DNA of 64,000 bases from positions 109,064-173,063 of the forward strand of contig DATGZK010000010.1 in NCBI GenBank assembly GCA_035489755.1, given 5' to 3'. A program made the position numbers and the translations under genes. Shown piece after piece: positions 1-8,595 of the stretch (positions are counted from its first letter, which is position 1; every line of letters starts with the position of its first letter). The notes under the pieces were generated by a model. It was not told where the DNA came from and ran no database searches. It saw only the letters and a list, made by a program, of their open reading frames with translations. Source of the stretch: UBA9160 sp035489755. GTDB taxonomy: Bacteria > Myxococcota_A > UBA9160.

Positions 1-193
1 CATGGCGAACCCCGATCGTGCGCAGGCCGCGCGTCGCCGTCCACACCGCGAACGGCTTGCCCTGTCGCCGCGCGAGGTCGAACAGAAGCTGCTCGAGGCG
101 CCCCTCCTCGAACGTCACGACGTAGAGAACCGGGTAGCGCGCACGGACAAGGAGGTCGATTTGCTCCGCAAAGCGCGCGGCAGTGGAGGACAT
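1..193 (-). CDS. AAA-type ATPase, N-terminal fragment (runs off the window)
   Basis: Only the first 64 codons are inside the window; the gene continues past base 1. The start is the ATG whose complement lies at 191-193. The visible protein begins MSSTAARFAEQIDLLVRARY and continues with a hydrophobic strand and FEEGRLEQLL. That arrangement (a helix, RARYP, a beta strand, then an acidic EE pair) is how Ycf46-like AAA+ ATPases usually begin. The Walker motifs would lie outside the window, so the family call rests on a short resemblance. It is divergent from the metallo-hydrolase at 345, with about 150 bases between them. Confidence 0.5.
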   Translation of the reverse strand, partial: MSSTAARFAEQIDLLVRARYPVLYVVTFEEGRLEQLLFDLARRQGKPFAVWTATRGLRTIGVRH

Positions 194-344
194 GGGCGCA
201 CCCCCCGGGCCGACCTGCCGAGGTCGGGACGGCGATCTCTGCGAAATCTGCGCTCCTTATCGGCGGCGGGCCAGGCGGAGTGAACCCCGGGGAGAGCGCT
301 CTGCCACAATGGAGACCGCCCTTGCGGGCCAGGAGTGACCGTCC

Positions 345-1307
345 ATGCGAAAAGGCATCCTTCTTGGGCTGGCTGCCCTCCCCTTGCTGGCGGCGGGCGG
401 CCTGGCGATCGGCGTGGGATGGGCTCACCTCGAGATCCGTCAAGAGCGCGCTCCCCTGCCAAGCGCCGACCTCGTGCGGGCTTCGGCGGCGGGCGACGAC
501 CGACCGGTCGCGATCTCTTGGATCAATACCGCAAGCCAGGCGATGCCCCGCTCCGCGGTTCTCGACCAAAGGCGCGACGCCTCTCCAGACCGGCCCTATG
601 TGATGAGCCATCCCGCGTTCGTGCTCGAGTGGAGTGACGGTCGCCTCCTCCTTGTCGACACAGGGATGGATCGAGAAGGCGCCCTCGCCTTCGGCAAGCT
701 GATCGAACGCCTCGGCGGAGCGCAGCCCATCGTCCCGCTCCGCTCGGTCGCGGAGCGCCTGGGTCCCGCAAGCGCGCGCGTTTCGGGCCTCGTCTTTACC
801 CATCTGCACGTGGACCACGTGGACGGGGTGGGAACGCTCTGCGCGGGGATGGCGCATCCCGTGCCCGTTTTCATGACTGAGGCACAGCGGGCACGATCAA
901 ACTACACGACGCGCCCCGGCCGCGGGCTCCTCGAGATGGCAGCCTGCGCAAAGCCGGTCGCCCTCGAGGGTGGTCCTCTGTTTGGGCTGAGCGGCTTTCC
1001 CGGCGTCTTCGTGATCGCCGCAGGCGGCCATACTCCCGGCAGCCAGATCGTAATCGCGCACGTTCGAGAGGGTGAGAGACTCCGGACCTACGCCATCACC
1101 GGGGACATCGTGAACCACATCGACGGGATCAACCACGATGTTCCAAAGCCCTTTCTCTACAGCCTCGTCGTCGTCCCCGAGGATGGCGAGCGGCTTTCTG
1201 AACTGCGTCACTACCTGCGCGAGCTGCGCGACCGCGCGGGCGTCGTGCTCTTGGTCTCGCATGACCAGGCCGAGCTCGAAGGCAGTGGCGTCGCGCAGCG
1301 CGAGTAG
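345..1307 (+). CDS. Metallo-beta-lactamase-fold hydrolase with N-terminal membrane/signal segment
   Basis: This 320-residue protein starts with a basic end and a hydrophobic stretch (residues about 5-26), so it is probably exported or membrane anchored. The metal-binding signature HLHVDH is at residues 153-158, preceded by the VDTGMD strand-loop near 104-109; a later GGHTPGS near 227 and GDIV near 257 supply the further His and Asp ligands. This is the AHL-lactonase/MBL hydrolase layout, but the substrate cannot be read from the sequence. An AGGAG lies about 9 bases upstream of the ATG. It converges with the PLP enzyme that ends at 1348. Confidence 0.85.
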   Translation: MRKGILLGLAALPLLAAGGLAIGVGWAHLEIRQERAPLPSADLVRASAAGDDRPVAISWINTASQAMPRSAVLDQRRDASPDRPYVMSHPAFVLEWSDGRLLLVDTGMDREGALAFGKLIERLGGAQPIVPLRSVAERLGPASARVSGLVFTHLHVDHVDGVGTLCAGMAHPVPVFMTEAQRARSNYTTRPGRGLLEMAACAKPVALEGGPLFGLSGFPGVFVIAAGGHTPGSQIVIAHVREGERLRTYAITGDIVNHIDGINHDVPKPFLYSLVVVPEDGERLSELRHYLRELRDRAGVVLLVSHDQAELEGSGVAQRE

Positions 1308-1347
1308 ACGGAAGCCGCGAGCTCCGCGCCCCTCGTCTTGTCGCCGC

Positions 1348-2544
1348 CTAGAACGAGGCGAGCGCCTGCTCGAGGTCCGCCAGAAGGTCTGAGGCGTCCT
1401 CGATTCCGCAGGAAAGACGCACCAGGGAGTCGGTGATGCCGAGGGCCTCGCGTTCCGCGCGCGGCTTGTCCCAGTACGACATGAGGGCAGGCATTTCGAT
1501 CAGCGACTCGACTCCCCCAAGGCTCGGGGCGATGTAGGGGATGCGGCAGCGGTCGACAAAACGCATCGTGCCTTCGAGGTCGCTGTCGAGCTCGAAACTG
1601 ACGACACCGCCAAAGCCTCGCATGGTTCGTGAAGCGGTCGCGTGGTCGGGATGGCTCTCGAGACCCGGGTACCACACGCGCCGCACACGGGTGTGAGCTT
1701 CGAGCATGCGGGCGATGCGCAAACCGTTTTCGTTGTGACGTGTCATGCGAAGCGAGAGCGTCTTCATGCCCCGGAGCAAGAGGTACGAGGAGTGGGGATC
1801 GGTGATGCCGCCGAGCACACCCACCGCAGCGCGCAGCCGACCGACCAGCTCCTTGCCTCCTGCGGCCGCTCCGGCGAGCAGATCGTTGTGTCCGCCCAGG
1901 TATTTGGTTGCGCTGTGGAGCACGAGATCCGCGCCGTCGGCAAGCGCCTGGTGGTTTACGGGGCTTGCGAACGTGCTGTCGATCACGACCAGCGCTCCCC
2001 GCGCGTGTGCGACGCGTGAAGCTTCGGCGACGTCGATGACGCGCAGATAAGGGTTGGTCGGGGACTCGGTGAAGAATAGCGTTGTGCCCTCGCGCAAGGC
2101 GTCGGCGAGCTTCTTCGGATCGGCGGGCTCGATGACCGTGGTCTCGACGTCGAGCTTGCGGAGGTACTCCTGGCAGAACTGGCGGGTGCGCCGATAGCAG
2201 TCGCTCGTCGTGACGAGATGCCCTCCCTTGGGCAGGAGGGCGAGGAACGTGGTCGTCGCCGCACACATGCCCGAGGCAAACAGCACCGCGTCTTCGGCAC
2301 CCTCGAGCTCGGCAAGCTTGCGCTCCGCGGCCCGCCATGTCGGATTCCCGTAGCGACCGTATTCGTCCCGCGGCTTGCGCCCCTCTTGGTACGCGCGCAC
2401 CTCTTCGGAGTCCTTGAACCAATAGGTCGAGGTCTGGAAGATGGGCGTCGTAATTGCGTCGCTCATGGGGCGCTCGCGCTCGCCTGCGTGCACGGCACGC
2501 GTCGAGTCGCCGGGCCGTTTCGGCCTACCCGGGCCTTCGCTCAT
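1348..2544 (-). CDS. metZ: Cys/Met metabolism PLP-dependent enzyme (cystathionine gamma-synthase / O-succinylhomoserine sulfhydrylase family)
   Basis: The 398-residue protein is full length for the fold-type I Cys/Met PLP family. YGRYGNPTWR near 63-72 is the phosphate-contacting Tyr/Arg loop, the ASGMCA segment follows, and SATKYLGGHND near residue 208 holds the PLP lysine. Family members convert activated homoserine to cystathionine or homocysteine, or cleave cystathionine; sequence alone does not settle which. The upstream pseudoknot resembling a SAM-II riboswitch favours a methionine-biosynthetic role such as MetZ or MetB, so the symbol is tentative. The first ATG is used; a GAGAG stretch lies just upstream. 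It is divergent from the amidase at 2752. Confidence 0.8.
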   Translation of the reverse strand: MSEGPGRPKRPGDSTRAVHAGERERPMSDAITTPIFQTSTYWFKDSEEVRAYQEGRKPRDEYGRYGNPTWRAAERKLAELEGAEDAVLFASGMCAATTTFLALLPKGGHLVTTSDCYRRTRQFCQEYLRKLDVETTVIEPADPKKLADALREGTTLFFTESPTNPYLRVIDVAEASRVAHARGALVVIDSTFASPVNHQALADGADLVLHSATKYLGGHNDLLAGAAAGGKELVGRLRAAVGVLGGITDPHSSYLLLRGMKTLSLRMTRHNENGLRIARMLEAHTRVRRVWYPGLESHPDHATASRTMRGFGGVVSFELDSDLEGTMRFVDRCRIPYIAPSLGGVESLIEMPALMSYWDKPRAEREALGITDSLVRLSCGIEDASDLLADLEQALASF

Positions 2545-2561
2545 TGCGCTCTCTCGCGTTA

Positions 2562-2638
2562 GTGGCGCTTAGCACGTCGGGTGCAGGACCCTTAGGCTGG
2601 GCATCCGAGGGGCTGCAAGCGCCGGAAATCATTCCCCT
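2562..2638 (-). promoter_or_regulatory. Candidate SAM-II/SAM-V-like riboswitch
   Basis: On the minus strand, in transcription order, the segment shows AGGGG (2638-2634), GATTT (2630-2626), GGCGCTTGCAG (2623-2613), CCCCT (2612-2608) and GTGCTAAGCGCC (2575-2564). AGGGG pairs with CCCCT as P1. GGCGCTT (2623-2617) pairs perfectly over 7 bp with AAGCGCC (2570-2564), crossing P1, so an H-type pseudoknot forms. GATTT, GCTTGCAG and GTGCTAA are the conserved elements I recall for SAM-II (SAM_alpha) RNAs, which control methionine genes. The linker between P1 and P2 is longer than usual (about 37 nt) and holds a GGGT/ACCC hairpin. It ends about 18 nt before the ATG, which suits translational control. 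Confidence 0.6.
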
Positions 2639-2751
2639 AATCGAACCGAGGCCAAGGCAGCTTACGCGCGCGCCCCGGGGGCGTCAACCGGCCATGCTCG
2701 GGGCCACGAAAACCGACTACCGTCCCCCAAACCCGAAGCGAGGAGTCCGTC

Positions 2752-4197
2752 ATGTCCGATCCGCTCGCCTCTCTCGATGCCATCGCGCAGGCCGAGCTCG
2801 TGCGTACCGGAAAAGCATCGCCCCTTGAGCTCCTCGAGAGCGCGATCGTGCGCATTGAAAAGCTCAACCCGACGCTAAACGCGGTGATCTATCCGCTGTT
2901 TGAGAAGGCGCGCGCGCAGGCTCGCTCCGCCGAAGCCGGGCGCGGAGCGTTTTGCGGCGTTCCCTTCTTGCTCAAAGACCTCGTCGCTCACTCCTCAGGC
3001 GACCCCTACAGCGCCGGCATGAGCTTCCTAAAACGCCGGGGCTGGCGAGAGAGCGAAGACACGTTTTTGGTGCAGCGGCTGCGCGCGGCGGGTTTTGTCA
3101 TCGCCGGCAAAACGAATACGCCGGAACTCGGGCTCGTGCCGACGACTGAACCTGTCGCCTTTGGGCCGACCCACAACCCATGGGACACCGCACGCTCCCC
3201 CGGCGGATCGAGTGGAGGCTCCGCTGCCGCAACGGCGTCGGGGATGGTGGCTGCGGCCCACGCCAACGATGGCGGCGGATCGATCCGCATCCCCGCCAGC
3301 ATGTGCGGTCTCGTCGGCCTTAAGCCCTCGCGCGGGCGCGTCTCCCAGGGGCCGGACGCCGGGGAAGGCTGGGCCGGTTTCACAGCGGAGTTCGTCGTCA
3401 CGCGCTCCGTGCGCGATGCCGCCGGGATCCTCGATGCGGTGGCGGGCCCAATGGTGGGCGACCCGTACGTCGCGCCTGCACCGCTGCGACCATTCTCGCA
3501 AGAGGTCGCTTCGGCCGCCGGGCGGCTGCGGATTGGCATTCTCGCACGAGCGCCGCGGCGCGAGTTCTCGCTGCATGCCGACTGTGCTGCCGCCGTGCGC
3601 AGCGTCGGAGTTCTCCTCGAGTCACTTGGCCACCGCGTGGAGGAGTCGCATCCCGCGGCGCTCGATGATCCGATCATCGCCGGTCACGTGGCCCGCGTGA
3701 TCATGGCGTGGACAGCGCGCGACCTCGATGTGTGGCGCCAAAGGACGGGCGAATCGATTGGGCAAGAGGACGTCGAGCCCCTTACCTGGGAAGCATCGGA
3801 AATGGGGCGACGCGTCAGTGCGTCGGAGTACATCCAGGCCGTGGAAGGCGCCCACGCCTGGACACGCGCCGTCGCGGCCTGGTGGGAGGGGGGCTTCGAT
3901 CTCCTCCTCAGCCCTACCCTCGGCGAGCCGCCCCCGCTGCTCGGCGAGTTTGCGGCCACCCCCGAGCAGCGGCTCCGGGGCTGGGCGCGGAGCCTTCCCT
4001 TTGTCGCGTTCACGCAGCCTTTCAACGTGACCGGTCAGCCCGCGATCTCGCTCCCGCTTTACGTGAGTGCCGCGGGACTGCCGATCGGCGTTCAGCTCGT
4101 CGCGGCCTACGGACGCGAAGACCTGCTCTTGCGCGTCGCCGCACAGCTCGAAGCGGCCCGCCCGTGGGCGGAGCGGCGACCGCCGGTGTACGCCTAG
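2752..4197 (+). CDS. Amidase (amidase-signature family)
   Basis: A 481-residue amidase with a complete Ser-cisSer-Lys triad: Lys75 in PFLLKDL, cis-Ser154 in the glycine/serine signature GGSSGGSAAA (151-160), and the nucleophile Ser177 in NDGGGSIRIP. Enzymes of this family hydrolyse amides such as indoleacetamide, acrylamide, 6-aminohexanoate dimer or Glu-tRNA(Gln) intermediates. No gatC/gatB neighbours are visible, so it is more likely a stand-alone catabolic amidase than GatA. There is no signal peptide, so it should be cytoplasmic. A CGAGGAG ribosome-binding sequence precedes the ATG. It is convergent with the lipoprotein gene at 4279. Confidence 0.9.
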   Translation: MSDPLASLDAIAQAELVRTGKASPLELLESAIVRIEKLNPTLNAVIYPLFEKARAQARSAEAGRGAFCGVPFLLKDLVAHSSGDPYSAGMSFLKRRGWRESEDTFLVQRLRAAGFVIAGKTNTPELGLVPTTEPVAFGPTHNPWDTARSPGGSSGGSAAATASGMVAAAHANDGGGSIRIPASMCGLVGLKPSRGRVSQGPDAGEGWAGFTAEFVVTRSVRDAAGILDAVAGPMVGDPYVAPAPLRPFSQEVASAAGRLRIGILARAPRREFSLHADCAAAVRSVGVLLESLGHRVEESHPAALDDPIIAGHVARVIMAWTARDLDVWRQRTGESIGQEDVEPLTWEASEMGRRVSASEYIQAVEGAHAWTRAVAAWWEGGFDLLLSPTLGEPPPLLGEFAATPEQRLRGWARSLPFVAFTQPFNVTGQPAISLPLYVSAAGLPIGVQLVAAYGREDLLLRVAAQLEAARPWAERRPPVYA

Positions 4198-4278
4198 GCG
4201 GAAAGAGATTACGGGCCGAAAAGACGGCGCAGCGCCTTCGCCCGCGGCGCATGCCCGGATCGAAAAAACGCGCGGTGC

Positions 4279-5178
4279 CTAGTGCTCCGGGGAGGGGGAG
4301 GGAGCCGGGGGCGTAGCGGGCGGCGGGGGCGAGGCGGAAGGGTCCGCCAGCAGGATCGAGCGCTTTCGCGCCGAGTACTCGCCTTCGGTGAGCTCGCCCC
4401 GGCGCCGGGCCTCTTCGAGATCGGCGAGCTTGCGCAGCGTATCGGGCGAGAGGCTTCCGCCCACGACGTTCTGATCCTCCGCCTCGGGAGTTCCCGGGGC
4501 AGGCTTGTCCGGCGCGCTCTCCATCAAGATGGTGCGCCGCACGACCTTCCCCGTCGCCGTCATGCGCACCGCCGTCGGCTGCTTAAAGATCGGATCGCGC
4601 CAGTCTGCAGCGACACCCTGCGTACCGATGGACTGCATCGCCTCGGAGGGCAACACGTGGAACTTCATCACCGGCTTGTCGATCTTCGGTTCCGCCACGG
4701 GCTCGTTCGGGTTTTTCGGGATCGGCCAGTCGACTCGCGAGAGATAGATGTAGAGCCGGTCTTCTCGCACGAAAGCCACGAAGCTCGTGAGATAGTCCTC
4801 GTTGAAGACGCCAAGGCGCCGTGTGCGGCGCTTCGCCATGACCACGATTTCCTGGGACGAATCGGCCTGGGCGAGGCCCTTTGAGAGCGCGTCTCCGATG
4901 TCGTAAAGGAGCTCCGCGGGAACGGCCGGGGTCCGCTCGTTCTTGTTCTCCTCCTCGGTGCGGATATCGATGCGCGAGAGGAGGTGGGCCAGACGCACGC
5001 CGGAGATCGAGGCAGGGTGCTGGAAGCCGCGGTCGATCGGCGTTCCCCCCTTGGTCTGGCCCCGCAGGGTGATCTGGATGCTCCCGTCGTCGGACACCGT
5101 CCGACGCACGGTCTTCGCCCCGCAGCCGACCATGGCGAGGGCGAGGACACCACAGAAAAGGGCGCGGGCTAGGACCAA
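4279..5178 (-). CDS. Putative lipoprotein with C-terminal SHOCT domain
   Basis: The frame is open far upstream through feoB, but the plausible start is the TTG at 5178-5176, which gives a basic end, a hydrophobic stretch and a lipobox-like MVGC near residues 15-18; this start overlaps the feoB stop by 10 bases. The mature part has no family I recognise through the middle. The last about 55 residues contain LRKLADLEEARRRGELTEGE, a typical SHOCT (short C-terminal) domain, followed by a Pro/Ser-rich tail. It is probably co-transcribed with feoAB. The role is unknown. The start codon is the least certain part of the call. Confidence 0.65.
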   Translation of the reverse strand: MVLARALFCGVLALAMVGCGAKTVRRTVSDDGSIQITLRGQTKGGTPIDRGFQHPASISGVRLAHLLSRIDIRTEEENKNERTPAVPAELLYDIGDALSKGLAQADSSQEIVVMAKRRTRRLGVFNEDYLTSFVAFVREDRLYIYLSRVDWPIPKNPNEPVAEPKIDKPVMKFHVLPSEAMQSIGTQGVAADWRDPIFKQPTAVRMTATGKVVRRTILMESAPDKPAPGTPEAEDQNVVGGSLSPDTLRKLADLEEARRRGELTEGEYSARKRSILLADPSASPPPPATPPAPSPSPEH

Positions 5179-7055
5179 AGGGCGGTTACCACCTGGTGGG
5201 TGACGTAGCTCGCTCCGTAGCCGAGCGCGAGGAGGTACCCGAAAGCGAAGGCCGGCCAGCGCAGGGAGTTGGTCTCCCGGCGCATCACGGCGAGGGTGGA
5301 CATGCACTGCAGGGCGAAGACAAAGAACACCAGAAGCGAAGCCACAGTCGCCGGCGTGAAAACGAGCTCGCGGGTCCCGGGTCGCAGGTCGCGTCGAATC
5401 GCCTGACGCAAAGACGCGGTGTCGTCCTGGTCGCTTGCCGCGTAGATCTGGCCGAGGGTGGACACGATAACCTCCCGCGCCGCAAGGCTCGCGACAAGAC
5501 CCACCCCGATCTTCCAATCGAACCCAAGGGGTGCGATCGCGGGCTCGATCGCGTGGCCGATCTGCCCGGCAATGCTGTGCTCGAGGGTAAAGCGCGCAGC
5601 CTCCGCGGGCCCGCTCGTGGGCGGGGCCTGCACCTGTGGGAAGTGGAGGAGCGCCCACAGCACGAGAGAAACTCCGAGAATGATGGTCCCTGCCCGGCGC
5701 AAGAAAGCCCGGGCGCTGGCCCAGACCTGCGTGAGCAGAAGGCGGAGCGTCGGCACGCGGTAAGGCGGCAGCTCCATGTAGAACGGGAGGCCCTGGCCGC
5801 GGAAGAGGCTCTTTTTCAGCACAGCGGCCACGAGGAGCGCGGAGAGCGAGCCAAGGAGATAGAGGCCAAGGAGCGCGAGGCCTTGGAGCCCGAGGGGACC
5901 GAAAACACGGCGTGCGGGCACAAACGCGCCGATCAGAAGCGCATACACGGGAAGGCGAGCCGAGCAGGTCATGAGCGGAGAAACAAGAATCGTCACCAGC
6001 CGGTCGCGTGGGGAAGGGATCGTGCGGGTGGCCATGATCCCCGGCACAGCACAGGCATAGGAGGAGAGCAGCGACACGAAGGAGCGGCCCTCGAGTCCAA
6101 TCGCCCCCATCACGCGGTCGATCACGAAAGCCGCCCTTGCCATGTAACCAAGGTCATCGAGCAGGTAGAGCAGGCTAAAGAGCAAAACGATTTGGGGTAA
6201 GAACACGATCACCGAGCCCACACCGCCGAGCACACCGTCGACCAGGAAGTCGACCAGGACGCCCGCGGGCATGACGCCATGGAGCCATCCCCTCGCGAAT
6301 GCCAGTGCGTGATCGAGCCCGTCCATCGCGGGCTGCGCCCAGGCGAAGATCAGCTGGAAAAACGTCAGCATGACCACCGCAAAGATCAGCGTGCCCGCCA
6401 CCGGGTGGAGGATCGCGCGATCGATCGCATCCGTGACGCGGCTGCGCCCAGGCCGCGTGTGCAGCACGTGGGAAAGCACGGACTCCGCCCACCCTGCGCG
6501 TTCCTCCGCATCCGCCGGCGGAAGGATGGGGGGGTGCCCCCAGCTTTCGGCGCGGCTTAGGACGCGGCGAAGCTCATCGATGCCCACGCCGCGGTGGCCG
6601 ATCACCCCCACGACCGGAATTCCGAGCGCCCGCTCAAGGCGCGGGATGTCCAGCACGCCGCCCCGCGCCGCGAGCTCGTCGATCATGGTGAGGACAAGAC
6701 AGCAAGGAAGGCCGAGTCCGAGCACCTGCGCCACCAAGAGCAAAGAGCGTTCGATCGAGCAGGCATCCGCGACGGCCACGAGGGCATGGGGCCGCGGCAC
6801 GCCTGCGAGCTGACCGGAGAGAAGCCGGGTCACGACCTCTTCGTCCTTGCTGACGGGGGTTAGGCTATAGGTGCCGGGAAGGTCCACCATGACCACGCGG
6901 CGACCCTCGATCTTCGCCTCGCCTTCGCGACGCTCGACGGTGACGCCCGGGTAGTTTCCGACCTTCGCCCGAAGACCCGTGAGCGCATTGAAGAGTGTGG
7001 TTTTCCCGGAGTTGGGGCTCCCCACAAGACCGAGCCGCAAGACCGCTTCACTCAC
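5169..7055 (-). CDS. feoB: Ferrous iron transport protein B
   Basis: FeoB is the inner-membrane Fe(II) transporter with a cytosolic GTPase domain. The chosen GTG start (7055-7053) overlaps the feoA stop as GTGA; it gives 628 residues, and the longer open frame upstream only shadows feoA. The G1 loop GSPNSGKT is at 12-19, the G2 region at NYPGVTVERREG, and G3 is DLPGTYSL. G4 reads TMID where NxxD is normal, so the guanine-specifying Asn is replaced by Thr. The later part has repeated hydrophobic helices with the paired gate regions (SYACAVPGIMATR and the C-terminal LAAREVIVSTLGQ). It is short for FeoB but retains both gates. Confidence 0.95.
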   Translation of the reverse strand: MSEAVLRLGLVGSPNSGKTTLFNALTGLRAKVGNYPGVTVERREGEAKIEGRRVVMVDLPGTYSLTPVSKDEEVVTRLLSGQLAGVPRPHALVAVADACSIERSLLLVAQVLGLGLPCCLVLTMIDELAARGGVLDIPRLERALGIPVVGVIGHRGVGIDELRRVLSRAESWGHPPILPPADAEERAGWAESVLSHVLHTRPGRSRVTDAIDRAILHPVAGTLIFAVVMLTFFQLIFAWAQPAMDGLDHALAFARGWLHGVMPAGVLVDFLVDGVLGGVGSVIVFLPQIVLLFSLLYLLDDLGYMARAAFVIDRVMGAIGLEGRSFVSLLSSYACAVPGIMATRTIPSPRDRLVTILVSPLMTCSARLPVYALLIGAFVPARRVFGPLGLQGLALLGLYLLGSLSALLVAAVLKKSLFRGQGLPFYMELPPYRVPTLRLLLTQVWASARAFLRRAGTIILGVSLVLWALLHFPQVQAPPTSGPAEAARFTLEHSIAGQIGHAIEPAIAPLGFDWKIGVGLVASLAAREVIVSTLGQIYAASDQDDTASLRQAIRRDLRPGTRELVFTPATVASLLVFFVFALQCMSTLAVMRRETNSLRWPAFAFGYLLALGYGASYVTHQVVTALWS

Positions 7056-7339
7056 GCCGCGGACTCCGTGCCCGGAGCGCGAGCGGCGAGCTCCCTTCGA
7101 ACACGCACCCGCGCACCTTCCGTTCGTCGCAGGCACAAGCGGTAGCCGCGCAGCTCGTACTCCGTGGGGTCGCCAAGGGGCGCGCGGCGCAGAGCGCGGA
7201 CTTGGGTCCCCGGGACAAGACCAAGATCCCGCAAACGCTGGTCGACTGGGCCGTCGCCTTCCAATGCCTCCACGATCCCCGCTTCCCCCGGTACGAGGGT
7301 GTCGAGAGTCACAAGCGGAGCCGGGAAGGGTGAGCGCAT
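7052..7339 (-). CDS. feoA: Ferrous iron transport protein A
   Basis: This 95-residue protein has the SH3-like FeoA core: a loose N-terminus, LVPGEAGIV, RLRDLGLVPGTQVRALRRAPLG, then ELRGYRLCLRR. FeoA binds FeoB and is needed for Fe(II) uptake. It is the first gene of a feoA-feoB-lipoprotein unit and its stop overlaps the feoB GTG by 4 bases. A Fur-type palindrome lies 13-31 bases upstream of its ATG, so repression by iron-loaded Fur is likely. The length is normal for a stand-alone FeoA with a short tail. Confidence 0.9.
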   Translation of the reverse strand: MRSPFPAPLVTLDTLVPGEAGIVEALEGDGPVDQRLRDLGLVPGTQVRALRRAPLGDPTEYELRGYRLCLRRTEGARVRVRRELAARAPGTESAA

Positions 7340-7351
7340 CGCGAGCCACCC

Positions 7352-7370
7352 GAAAATGAAAATCGTTTTC
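7352..7370. promoter_or_regulatory. Fur box upstream of feoA
   Basis: GAAAATGAAAATCGTTTTC matches the classical 19-bp Fur consensus GATAATGATAATCATTATC at 15 of 19 positions and is AT-rich in a GC-rich region. It lies directly upstream of feoA, where Fur-Fe(II) would block transcription. Confidence 0.75.
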
Positions 7371-7436
7371 TAAATCTTACCAGAACCCGCGCCCGGTGGC
7401 ATCCCGAGCGCGCTGGAAGGAGGGCGGGCGCTTCGA

Positions 7437-8438
7437 TCAGTGGGCCTCGCTCTTCAGCTCACGGGTCATGAGCCTTCCCACCGCATCGCTCGGCGCAAGG
7501 ACATCCTCCAAAACCTCGCGCACCATAAACGCAATCGGCATTTCCGTACCGACCCGTTCAGCCAGGGTGCACGTCGCGCGGGTCGTCCGCACCCCCTCGG
7601 CCACCTCCTTCATGCCGGCCAGGATGTCTGTCAACTTGCGACCGCGACCGAGCTCGAGCCCGACCGAGCGGTTGCGGGAGAGGTCCCCGGTGCAGGTCAG
7701 AATGAGGTCTCCGACCCCCGCGAGGCCAAGAAACGTGAGCGGGCGCGCGCCGAGGCGCACACCCAGGCGCGTGATCTCCGCGAGGCCGCGGGTCATCAGC
7801 GCGGCTCGGGCATTCTGACCAAGCTCGAGACCGTCGGAGATGCCCACAGCGATCGCGATCACGTTCTTGAGGGCACCACCGAGCTCGACGCCGATCACGT
7901 CGGAGTTCGAGTAGCAGCGCAGCGTGGGGCACGAGAGTGCCTTCTGGACCTGCTTCGCGTCGGCCTCGTCCCTGGCCGCGACCGTCACGACGGTCGGCTT
8001 TCCTGCGGCGATCTCTCGGGCAAAGGACGGGCCGGAAAGACAAACAAGGCGCGGGGCGTGCTCGCCGCGCAGCACCTCCTCGAGCACCTGATGCATGGTA
8101 AAACCCGTCTCGGTCTCGATTCCCTTCACCGTGGAGACGAGGATCGCTTCCGGGGTAAAGTGCGCTGCGGCCGCCGCCGCGACCTGGCGGACGCCATGGC
8201 TCGGGACCGAACAGATCACGAGAGGCCGCCCCGCCACGGCTTCTTCCAGGTCGGAGGTCGCCCGCAGCCGGGGCGGCAGCTCGAAGCTCGTGAGGTAGCG
8301 CGGATTGCGCCGGTCCCGATTGATGGCGCGGCTCACTTCGGGGTCGCGCGCCCACAAGACGACGTCGTGCGCTCCCGCGCAGAGCATGGCGAGGCAAGTC
8401 CCGAAGCTTCCCGCTCCCAGCACGCAGACACTCGGCAC
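7437..8438 (-). CDS. gpsA: Glycerol-3-phosphate dehydrogenase [NAD(P)+]
   Basis: GpsA reduces dihydroxyacetone phosphate to sn-glycerol-3-phosphate, the backbone for phospholipids. The 333-residue protein has the N-terminal dinucleotide fold GAGSFG at 8-13 and the family motifs VSTVKGIE, LSGPSFA, GGALKNVIAIAVG (with the catalytic Lys) and GVGDLILTC. Length and motif order are standard. The start ATG follows a short divergent interval with the nuo operon. It is a soluble cytoplasmic enzyme with no unusual feature. Confidence 0.95.
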   Translation of the reverse strand: MPSVCVLGAGSFGTCLAMLCAGAHDVVLWARDPEVSRAINRDRRNPRYLTSFELPPRLRATSDLEEAVAGRPLVICSVPSHGVRQVAAAAAAHFTPEAILVSTVKGIETETGFTMHQVLEEVLRGEHAPRLVCLSGPSFAREIAAGKPTVVTVAARDEADAKQVQKALSCPTLRCYSNSDVIGVELGGALKNVIAIAVGISDGLELGQNARAALMTRGLAEITRLGVRLGARPLTFLGLAGVGDLILTCTGDLSRNRSVGLELGRGRKLTDILAGMKEVAEGVRTTRATCTLAERVGTEMPIAFMVREVLEDVLAPSDAVGRLMTRELKSEAH

Positions 8439-8497
8439 GTTCCGAGTCTATCATTCGCCTTTCCGCTGTTTCCCCTCGGAAAGAGCCCCTTAGTTCA

Positions 8498-8526
8498 TTG
8501 ACTCGATTTTCGTCGGCGGCTACGGT
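8498..8526 (+). promoter_or_regulatory. Possible sigma-70 promoter for the nuo operon
   Basis: TTGACT (8498-8503) and TACGGT (8521-8526) are separated by exactly 17 bases, 70 bases upstream of the first nuo ATG. The -35 is good and the -10 weak. It is the best-looking promoter in the gpsA-nuoA interval. Confidence 0.4.
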
Positions 8527-8595
8527 CGGGCGCGTTTTCCAAGGCCGCGCGCGCAGTTCCCCTTAGGCCACCAGGGTTCCGGAAAGGGGTGCCCC

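Noticed and set aside
5169..7349. FeoB with about 98 extra N-terminal residues
   Set aside because: The extension is the out-of-frame shadow of feoA and lacks any FeoB similarity; the GTG coupled to the feoA stop gives the normal protein.
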